A DNA stretch of 64,000 bases from Orobanche coerulescens (lineage: Eukaryota > Streptophyta > Magnoliopsida > Lamiales > Orobanchaceae). The position numbers and the translations under genes were made by a program. Each line of letters starts with the position of its first letter. The stretch's first letter is position 1. Below, piece by piece: positions 55,880 through 64,000 of the stretch. The stretch lies in contig CM065814.1 of assembly GCA_033398695.1 (NCBI GenBank), positions 106,828,501 through 106,892,500 on the forward strand, read 5' to 3'. The notes under the pieces were generated by a model, which saw only the letters and a program-made list of their open reading frames with translations, did no database searches and was not told where the DNA came from.

Positions 55880-55984
55880 CTGCACCGAGTACCACACAGA
55901 TTATCTCATGCATACATTACAATGTAAAGGGGGAGAATGCTTCTTTCTTCAATAAATGGAATTCCAAGATTAAAAACCACAAAG

Positions 55985-56140
55985 TGTTAGGAATATGTTT
56001 AGATTTTGATGATGTCAGATAAATTAGATTCGGTGTGTTGCAATGTCGCATTGTAGAGAAGAAGCTAATAAGTGTCTGCATGCACAAGTTATAGATTGTA
56101 ATAAGATGGGAAAGTTGCATAGAAATTCCCAAGCATGGTT
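55985..56140 (+). repeat. SIRE-like Copia LTR fragment (5' end)
   Basis: tgttaggaatatgtttagat followed by tttgatgatgtcag matches the start of the LTR at 58426 (tgttaggaatgcatttagga, ttttgacgatgtca). Only about 150 bp is recognisable and the right end is uncertain. The palindrome-rich 56141-56240 (gtcgtcgactt / gactagtc) was not identified. Confidence 0.55.
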
Positions 56141-56239
56141 ATCAAGTCGTCGACTTGTCAACGACTAGTCATCCAATCGGATTTTCTAAGAAGTACTCCA
56201 ACGACTTATTGATAACCCGACCCGAAAAACCGGATCCGA

Positions 56240-56875
56240 AATAAGAAGGTTTAAAGCGTATTAAAACTTACGCGTTTTCTCATTACATTCTTCCCCCAAT
56301 TAGGTCTTTTTGTTACACTTATTGCAAGGTCATACCCCGTGAGAGTACTGCAACACAACATCTTGCTGAGCCATCCACTAATGAAACTTGAATATTTTGA
56401 ATATGAAATCCAACTAGCATCACAATACCCTTCGAGTACATCTTGGTATCTCATTTAGTATAGCCCATAGTCTTGTGTGTACTTCAAGTACTTTAATATC
56501 CTCCTTTTCAATGCATTCCAATCCTCATGGCTTGGATTGCTCATGTATCTACTGAACTTTGCTAATTGGATAGGCCAAATCTGGACATACACAGTTTGTT
56601 TAGTACATCAGTCTCTCTGTTACTTTGTTGAGTATTCAAGTTGAGCAATTGGCTCACCTCTATTAACAACCAGATTTATGCTCAAATACATGGTTGTTCT
56701 ACAATTGGACCATTGTAGGCATTGATTTTTTTGAGCATTTTCTCAGCATAGTGAAATCGTGACAAGATAATACCATCTTGAGTTTTATTAATTTTGAAAT
56801 CAGCAATGCCCATATCTTTCATATCAAAAATATTTTCAATATTCTCTTTGTATCCATGAATAAATCATGATTATT
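56240..56875 (-). pseudogene. Copia RT/RNase H relic
   Basis: Read on the minus strand, pieces of Copia RT and RNase H are visible in shifting frames: MKDMGIADFKINKTQDGIIL, RFHYAEKMLKK, then LEGYCDASWISYSK and SGW. Many stops. It is related to, but distinct from, element D. It ends at the LTR starting 56876. Confidence 0.8.
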
Positions 56876-57898
56876 GTTGGGCACAGTATACTTAAATGAC
56901 AGCTTAGAGGGGGTGAATAAGCTGCACTATTTTTCAAAAAATAATTGCACTGCGAGTCTTCTCAAATGTATTGTTGTAGTCACAACGACTAGATATGCTC
57001 CTGTATGCTTGGTGCTTACAGAGTTTTTCGGAATAAGTATATGATAAAATCACAAGCAGTACACAGAAGTAAATAAGCAAGTAACTAACACAGTATTAAA
57101 CATGGTTCGGCAATGTCCTGTACGTCCACATGGTCTCTACAGAGGAGGCTAGTTTGTTAAAATCAAAGGCATACACAACTGTGTTGATTTTAACTAAACA
57201 TTTCAAGATGTATTATTCACACAGTTTGATACACTTCAGCTTGGGCCATTCACACATATTAGTTGTAGCTCGTCTGAACTATGCCTTCTTCTCACATATA
57301 CTGGAAGCTCGGTAGAATAAGTATCGAAAAACAGTTGTAGTTTGTTGAGGACTTTATCAAGATCTTGGATGCAGTGTGTTGTTCACTTTGTTGAGGACTT
57401 TATCAAGATCTTCACTGTAGTAATTTGTTGTAAGCTGAAGAGAGATATTTGCTCTTTAGATTGCAGGAATTTTAAGTTGACAAATATTTGAGCAAGTCCT
57501 CGGGCTGAGCTATTTATAACTTTGAAAATAGATCCATTATAAATATAGTCCTTGGTCGGTTGGTGAGATGTGGATACTTTAGAATGACAGCTAATGAATG
57601 TTTGAATTAAAGTAATTCATCGTGTCATAATTGAGCAGTTCATGACATTCTTTTGGCCTTCATTAAATGCTTTGTATGCCACGCCTTCGTTCGCATTAAA
57701 TGTTGTCCCTATCAGCATTAAATGCTCTTCAAAACTGTGAATATTGGTTGATATAGAATTACTTTACTCACAATGGTTTGAAGTCTATATACTTATCCTG
57801 TTGGATTTGAGACTTTACTTTTCCTAAGTAAAGTGCATACATCGATAATATTATAGCTAACTAGATACTTTGTTGTAGACTGAACTCCCTTCAATACA
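56876..57898 (-). repeat. SIRE-like LTR, minus orientation (tentative)
   Basis: On the minus strand it would start TGTATTGAAGGGAGTTCAGT (near 57898) and end GCCCAACA (56876), with a typical cttattcaccccctctaagc before the end. Contents are non-coding with a repeated gttgaggactttatcaagatc (57348, 57391). No target duplication found; the right end is uncertain. Confidence 0.55.
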
Positions 57899-58425
57899 CT
57901 ATATATTATCGATCACTGACCCATCGATGAAAGAGTACAACAATTCTTCTCGGGTAATACCTAGGATTTGGAATGTGCATGATGCGAACTCTTTGACATA
58001 GTCATGGATGGTCGTCTTGTGCTTTAAGTTCCGCAACTTTTTCCAAGCCTCAAAGGGAGCGTTTGACGGATAGAAAGTTCTCTTGAGCTCCATGGAAAAT
58101 TCTTCCCGTGTCTCGATTCGGCGACCGGCCTTCCCTATTCTCCATATTGACAGCGCCACCACAACACCGCATCGTCAGCAAGATACATCATTGCTTGCTG
58201 AACTTTGACATCTTCAAGTATCTTGGCATCATGTTGGCCCCTGAACTCCTTGGGTTTCGGTACATCCATCTTTGGATTGCCTCCGAGCACGGACCCGCCC
58301 GGGCCACCCCCTGTGGCTGCGGCCTGGTACTTGGCCAAATATGCAGTTATTTTGTAGCGCATCCTGGTGACTTGTTCGCGGATCTCCGCAAGTGATTCCA
58401 TAAGCCGATTCTCGAGCGCTGACAT
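57899..58425 (-). pseudogene. Ty3/gypsy gag, middle part (element G)
   Basis: Minus strand: SALENRLMESLAEIREQVTR, VPKPKEFRGQHDAKILED, VKVQQAMMYLADDAVLWW, then in a shifted frame EEFSMELKRTFYPSNAPFEA and KLRNLKHKTTIHDYVKEFAS. This is the retrotransposon gag (Retrotrans_gag) core of a Ty3/gypsy element. Its N-terminal part resumes at 62391, on the far side of an inserted LTR. The C-terminal end is lost at the LTR at 57898. Confidence 0.85.
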
Positions 58426-58661
58426 TGTTAGGAATGCATTTAGGATTTTGACGATGTCATCCTTGTATTCTAAGTTTAATTCAAATGTAATGTTCTAAGT
58501 ACTTGGAATTGTAAAGAAGAACCAAATGAGTATCTTCTATAGGCCTTTTAAATGCTCTTCACATAACGTACGTAAGGTACTCCAGTACCATTTGGGCAGT
58601 TCGTCAAGAGCGTGACGAAAACACGAGACGATAAAAACACGAAACAAAGCACGCTTACGAA

Positions 58662-59497
58662 TAGAGGTGGTATCTGGGCCGGTCGCAGAACAGCCCACCG
58701 GCATGCTTAAAAACCGGCCCGGACCGGCCCGTGTACTATTTGGCCCGGACCGGCCCATGTACATTTTAAGTTATGTAGGCCTTAGGGGCCTTTGTTTTAG
58801 AGGCCCGGCCCGGACCGGCCCGTGAACGCCTAAAACCACTGGCCCGGCACGGACCGGACCGAGCCTGTGTTAGTCCGTGAACCGGGAAGGCCCGATCCGT
58901 TTAGCCCGCCTAAAGACCGTTTCATCTAAATGTTAATTTTGTATTTAGTCCATACCATAAGTCCAATTAAAAAATCCAACACCAAGCCCAAAGCCCAATA
59001 GGGTTTTAGCTTCTTTCTTTTTATCAACTAACCCACTTTCCCAATTACCAAACCCTCATTTTATCAACAGTCTGCGCCTCCATTCTCTTATCAACTAACC
59101 CACTTTCAGATGAATGAGTAGTTGAGTACTAGTCTTATTTTGCTATTGATTTGTAATTTTCTGTCTTTGTAATAAAATTTCAAGTTCACTTTGTTGGTCT
59201 TGAATTTATGAATTAATGTTGCTTAAGTGATTTGTGACTTAGTGGACTAATTACTTAATTAGCAAGGGCATCAGGTTTATGTTTTTGAGGATTATGTTTT
59301 TATTATTAAGTTCAGCAGGTTTAACATTCAGGTTTTATTTGGCAGCAGGTTTATTATGTCTTACAATGAAGACCTTATGTTTGTAAAAAAAGACCGGCCC
59401 GCCAAAAGGAAGGACCGGCACGGTCCGGCCCTTAAATGGAGCGGGCTTTAGCAGTCCGGTCCGGACCGACCCGGGCCCGACCCGAATGCCACCTCTA
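58662..59497. mobile_element. hAT-type non-autonomous element with ggcccg-rich ends
   Basis: 836 bp; ends TAGAGGTGGTATCTGGG and its inverted form TAGAGGTGGCATTCGGG; perfect 8-bp duplication cttacgaa (58654-58661; 59498-59505). ccggcccggaccggccc-type repeats fill both ends; AT-rich middle. No coding capacity. Confidence 0.93.
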
Positions 59498-60151
59498 CTT
59501 ACGAAGTGTTTGAGACAACGAACTTAAGTGTTAAAAGAAAACACGATCCCAATTGTCCGAAGATTCGGAATACGACCTCGAAAGTAAATTCCCTAAACTT
59601 TTAGAAAATTACAAAACGACCCAATAACCACCGAAAAAACACGATACGGAGTCGAACAATTGTGCCGAAACTCGCAACAAGTCTAAGAACATTAAACAAA
59701 CTTGCACAACAATAGCCTAGGTAATTTGAACATACGTTATTTTTTAAATTAAAAAAATAAAAAATATTTCTATATAAGAAAAAATAGGCAAGATAGACAA
59801 CAAGTAGTCATTACCATCTGAAAGAACAATAATAAAATATTCAATTCTCAAAACTAAAAAATTCTTCAATATGACTACCACTATTAAACTATTCAATCCT
59901 CAAAACTTAAAAATTCAAATATTCTGACGCTTGAATCGGGTCTGAATGCGAGTGCTTCAAAAAATCCCACATGCGCGAGCCATAAGGAGAGAAAGAGAAT
60001 TTGTTGTTCTCCATTCTTCTTTCTATCAATTTCCGTGACCGCCACCCTTGGCCAGGAAAAGGGGTTTGAAAACTAAGGTAGTTTAATAATTAAATTTTGG
60101 AAAACCTAATCCTAATTACGTGCGCTTTTTCTCGAATAGCGCACATAGTGT

Positions 60152-61212
60152 CAATGTTCTAAAAGGCGATTGAGGCGTGCCTTGAGGCGAGGCGGCCGAA
60201 AACCGCCTCTAAGGCAGCACCTCTACCACTACCGCTGAGGCTTACGCCTCGCACCTGTGAGGCGGGCTTGAGACGCACCTTGAGGCGTGTTTCTCTGAGG
60301 CGGACCTCTATTTCCCAATAGGATTGAGGCTTTTCTACCAAAAAAAAAAAAAAATTTACCTGAGATCTTGAGATGGAAGAAGACGAGGTGGCGGCTCTCT
60401 TGGTGTAGTGTGGACTGTGGACAGTGTGGCGTGTGAGGAAAAAGAAGAATAGGGTTTTATTAATATAAGGTTGTTAATCACTAAATTAACCATGTCACTA
60501 TTATTTCATTATGAGATACTGTAGGAATAGTCTTATTAATAAGAATAAGATTTCATAAATATAAGTGGTTCATCACTTAATTAATCTTGTCACTATTATT
60601 TTATTATGAGATTCTTGTTTTTTAAAAAGTAATAAAAAAGAATAAATGATAAATTTTATATAAAATTTGGGAGATAATGTAATTTATTTTATATAAAAAT
60701 TTATTATAATTTTTTTTGTGATTTTATTAGAGAAAAACAAAATACAACTGAAAAAATTAAATTTATAACCTAATTAAATTTTATGAGTAAATTTTAGAGT
60801 TATAATATTGAATTTATGAGTTGCTGCTCGTTTTATTTAAAAAATACATAAGATTGTATTTTATTAAATGGTATTAAAAATTTTGAAAATTAACAAAATT
60901 AAATATCAAATTATGATAAAGAATGAAATCAAATTTTATTAAAAAAAATCCTAATTTATACTTTTTTTTTAATTTTATTAGAGAAAAATAAAATAAAATT
61001 GAGGCTTATGCCTCAATAATATGGTACTTTAGTACCATAATTCTTATTTGTTTTGCTCTTTTACTAATTTATATCAATAATATGATATTTTTATGAGATT
61101 CTTAGAGTTCTTTATTTTAAACGAGGCTTACGCCTCAATGCACCTCGAGGCTTACGCCTCGCCTCATCCGGCCAAAATGCCTCAAACTCGCATCGCACCT
61201 TTTAATACATTG
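60152..61212. mobile_element. hAT-type non-autonomous element, gaggcg family
   Basis: 1061 bp; ends CAATGTTCTAAAAGGCG and the inverted CAATGTATTAAAAGGTG; flanks catagtgt (60144-60151) and catagcat (61213-61220), an 8-bp duplication with two mismatches. Ends are full of gaggcttacgcctc palindromes; the middle (60440-61090) is very AT-rich. The TIR is the same as in the element at 43705. Confidence 0.78.
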
Positions 61213-62390
61213 CATAGCATACGCATAAGAGCGTTTTACCAGTCACACATCAAATTGGAGGCGCCAAATGAGAGAAGGGCAACCAGCAATACGCAACATT
61301 GTGTTATGGCTTCTTTTAGCGCAAAATACCAGCATGCATTTTGTCAGCTGAGTTTAGCCAAGACAATTTCAGCTGAGTATGGACGTCAATATCGTTGGAC
61401 AAAATTCAGCAAGTATTAATCAGTTATGTCCACGTCAGCAAACTTTGAAAAGTTAACAAAGACAGCAAATCACATGCAGACATAAGGAATAAAATATTCC
61501 TTGAGATTCGCGCTCTGAAGACTTCCTACTATAGAAATCAGAGAAAACGGCGCAAACAACTGTATATCTTCAAACGGGTAAATTTGAAGAAAGCGACAAG
61601 TCGTGCAAAGAGATAAGGTGTTAAACAAAGAAGTCCCTCTCCAACGGACCAACAGGATGCAACGGCTATGAAGAAGCTCAAGATCGTACTATAAATATCT
61701 GAAGAACTGATGAGCTGAAGTACGATGCGATTTACACTTACAAGCAATCAAAGCAATCAAAAGCAATACAAGCTACAACTATAGCATCCTAAAGAGCAAA
61801 GATTATAAGAATCATATACTGAGAAACTCTTAGAAGTTGAAGAAGACAAACACCTGTGGTACTTTCTTGGACGAGGTTCTTGAGAGTAAAAGGTTGTAAG
61901 GCATCCACGGGTTCTTGATTGGAAGGTGATAGACAACTTTATAATTGTTGAGGCATCCACGGGTTTTCGATCAAGAGGTGACAGGCAACCAAAGGGAAGA
62001 AGTTACAACGTCCAAGGGTTTTCACTGGTTGAAAGCTGTTGTAACTAGATTCACTGTAACCGTTGAAAGTTATAGTGAACTTATCTCCACGAGGATTGGA
62101 GAGAAGTGGATTAGTGGAGGATTACCCCACCTCTTGAATCACTATAAGTGCTGTGTTATTTATTGTTTACTGCTTTAAACATCATACTTAACTGATGCAT
62201 CCATTTAATTGTTGCACTAAAGTCAGCTAAGTCTTCCGCACAATATTTGTCAGCTGACCTCTAGCTGAGATTCCAGCTAAGTGTTAAAATCAGCTAAGTT
62301 TATCTAGCTGCTCATATCAGCTGAGTTTATTAAACCAACTAATTCAGCAAAGAGATTTTAAAAGTCTATTCACCCCCTAGACCTTTACCA

Positions 62391-62710
62391 TACGAACTTG
62401 TGACCTACAGACATGTCCCCTCGTAGCGCGCACTGCTCCTCCTTCAGAGTGTCGAACTCGTTTAGCGCGTGCCTCTCCAGTACCATCATCGAGCCTTCGA
62501 AGGCGTCGATATGTTCCCCATGTTGAAGAGCACGTTTGGAGCCCTTTGTTCGCAAGCACATTGCTCGACACTTGCTTGTCATCGGGAAGAGTTCCTGCGT
62601 GGACCTTACTCTTGCCCTTCTTCACCTTTCCATCGGCCTTGGTGACCTCTCAACGCATGCATCCACAGTGTGCAAGTCCTAGTGGCTAACTATGCCTTGT
62701 CGCCTGCCAT
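62391..62710 (-). pseudogene. Ty3/gypsy gag N-terminus (element G)
   Basis: Minus-strand ATG at 62710 opens MAGDKA and is stopped at once by TAG (62690-62692). Downstream segments include GKSKVHAGTLPDDKQVSSNV and, in a shifted frame, EEQCALRGDMSVGHKFV, which is continued by the gag piece at 58425. Position after a primer site and LTR supports gag. Confidence 0.6.
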
Positions 62711-62818
62711 GATCCCGTCCGTTAGCACCTTCTCCGATTAGAAGGGTACGGGACTCCTTTTCCTACAATAGGGTAGCGTCGACCCTCCGAGCAGTCGAGT
62801 ACTTCCCGTGTGTTGCTA

Positions 62819-62835
62819 ACATGGCTCTGATACCA
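62819..62835 (-). other. Primer binding site of element G
   Basis: Minus strand TGGTATCAGAGCCATG, a Met-tRNA type primer site, three bases from the presumed LTR end at 62839. Confidence 0.8.
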
Positions 62836-62838
62836 CCT

Positions 62839-63540
62839 ATCACGCACCTAGATGTTTGTCCCAAATCTAGACTACATGCGGCCTAGCATTTTTCCTCACG
62901 ACGCGCTGTTAGACTAGCATTAGTCAGCTTTTCCCTCAAAATGACTAAGTAAAATGGGCAGGTAAGAAAGTAGGCACAAAACTAGGAAAATTTTAAGTAT
63001 AGCTCTTGAAAATAATACAAGTACAATGATGGATGCTGTCACATTTGCTATGGGTTCATTGCAAATGAGCCTCCCTCATCCCCTATTTATACTCCCCCTA
63101 ATTTCTCTATAACTTTCCCACTAGCACCTCCTCAATTGGAGGCTTGCAAATATATCTATACAACTCCTGTTCTTCTTGCATATTCTAGATAATTCCATAC
63201 ATGTACAAGACTAAGTACCTATCTAGAATATGCCATGAGTCTCCAAGCACTTTATCTTTCTAGGAGGTTCCGTAGAATCCGCATCTTCCGGGGCGTCCAT
63301 CCGTTCGGCCCGACATGGACCGGCCCCGTCCGTCTTCGACCCGCACCCGGCCCATACTGCCTCGGGCCCTTCTACACACTCGTGAACCTTCCCGAAAGGT
63401 TCTAGACCAAAATGGTCCGTCTCTAGATGCTTCTTGTTGCCATACACGCATCAGTGGACTCCTCGGCTTTTCAATGCCCACTGCTCTACAGGCGAATATT
63501 TCTCTAGGCTTGTTACCATGTTTTTTTTGTGCAGGAGCCC
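62839..63540 (-). repeat. 5' LTR of element G (far end uncertain)
   Basis: It begins next to the primer site (minus LTR end ...CGTGATA, perhaps from CGTGACA). A TATA box on the minus strand (ataaatag, about 63084-63092) lies inside. The upper end, somewhere before the LINE sequence at 63546, was not located. Stretch 63300-63480 is GC-rich and its short frames look spurious. Confidence 0.55.
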
Positions 63541-63545
63541 CTCCT

Positions 63546-64000
63546 TTTTATTCTCCTAAGATTCTTTTCCCATTTCTTTCTATGCATTCCGCTACCCGGT
63601 CCCACATATCATTACCACTATCAAAAGTTCCCCACACATCCTCGTTAACCACATTATCTCTAAAACTCCTAAGTTTATCCTCTTTAAGGTTCCACCCGTT
63701 TGTCTTGTACCATCTCGAAACCTTACGTTTTCTTTTCCATTTTTGTAGTCTCACATCTAGGACTAGTACCCTATATTGCGTGGCTAAACTCTCTCCCGGA
63801 ATTACCTTACAATTTGTACAACACAATCACTTTTCCTAGAAAGAAAGAAATCAATTTGCGTCTTATTAGTCCCACTCCTATAGGTGATTAAGTGTTCCTC
63901 TCTCTTCTTAAACAGGGTGTTGGCTATGATAAGTTCATACGCAATCGAAGAATATAAGATTGATTTTCCCTCGTTATTTCTGCACCCAAAACCATAGCCC
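63546..64000 (-). pseudogene. RTE-type LINE fragment (endonuclease to RT linker)
   Basis: Minus strand from the window edge: endonuclease end (NNEGKSILYSSIAYELIIAN, FKKREEHLITYRSGTNKTQI, DFFL), then CKVIPGESLATQYRVLVLDV, KWKRKRK, and WNLKEDKLRSFRDNVVN to MWDRVAECIERNGKRILGE. The order and motifs (GTNKTQIDFFL, CKVIPGES) are those of plant RTE-type LINEs. One frame break near 63830. It runs out of the window. Confidence 0.88.

Larger units (their letters stand above)
58426..62390 (+). repeat. Solo SIRE-like LTR, enlarged by two hAT insertions
   Basis: Start TGTTAGGAATGC at 58426, end ctattcaccccctagacctttacca at 62390; gag of element G lies on both sides. Without the two hAT elements (58662, 60152) it is about 2.05 kb. 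A TATA-like actataaatatctg is near 61688; gagg.atccacgggtttt.gat repeats at 61885 and 61950. No matching 5-bp duplication was seen (gacat against tacga), so it may be a rearranged or old copy. The 59710-60150 part is AT-rich and unassigned. Confidence 0.6.

Noticed and set aside
58860..59470. GC-rich stretches as CpG-island promoters (also at 47700, 43720, 60160)
   Set aside because: They are the terminal arms of hAT elements defined by TIRs and 8-bp duplications.
63260..63481. Overlapping minus-strand frames of about 73 codons
   Set aside because: GC-rich LTR-like DNA, no motif; one frame is the shadow of the other.

Overview
The window looks like a repeat-rich nuclear region of a flowering plant, probably a eudicot. 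The evidence is Ty3/gypsy chromoviruses with Met-tRNA primer sites, SIRE-like Copia elements, a FAR1/FHY3-type Mutator-like transposase, a LOG-type gene and the 3' exons of an IDM1-like PHD/GNAT gene with GT-AG introns. No rRNA, tRNA, CRISPR or bacterial-type gene was seen.

Layout. Positions 1-39088 are a nest of LTR retrotransposons. The outermost is a minus-strand Copia element (D; pieces at 19254-19910 and 34777-39088, continuing left of the window). D was split by a Ty3/gypsy chromovirus (B; from 8584 to 19253, its 5' part left of the window) and by a large non-coding gypsy derivative (C; 19911-34776, TSD acatg). B was in turn split by another chromovirus (A; 1-8583) and by a gag-only SIRE-like Copia element (E; 10090-15110, TSD tagcc). 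C was split by element F (23241-29747, TSD tctac). A, B and D carry stops, frameshifts and damaged catalytic motifs. E and F keep intact open frames.

Element F is the most interesting item. It has paired LTRs of about 1.57 kb, an Asp-tRNA-like primer site and no gag-pol. Instead it carries a 181-residue basic, Cys-cluster protein and an intron-less LOG-like (cytokinin-activating phosphoribohydrolase family) gene with its own apparent TATA box and 5' leader. Downstream come a triplicated stem-loop and two polypurine tracts.

Positions 39089-51390 hold a decayed Myb/SANT-like gene, a complete Mutator-like element (41713-46409, 9-bp TSD) whose FAR1-like gene is broken by a hAT insertion, and a degenerate tandem array with a period near 75 bp (about 46966-50095). 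The array is interrupted by a hAT and a PIF/Harbinger-type element.

Positions 51664-55879 carry five clean 3' exons (minus strand) of an IDM1-like gene, with small transposons in its introns. Its upstream end runs into retroelement debris at 55985. From there to 64000 the DNA is again transposon: Copia and gypsy gag relics on the minus strand, SIRE-like LTRs, two more hAT elements and an RTE-type LINE fragment at the right edge.

Apart from the IDM1-like gene and possibly the LOG gene in F, no gene in the window looks functional for the host.
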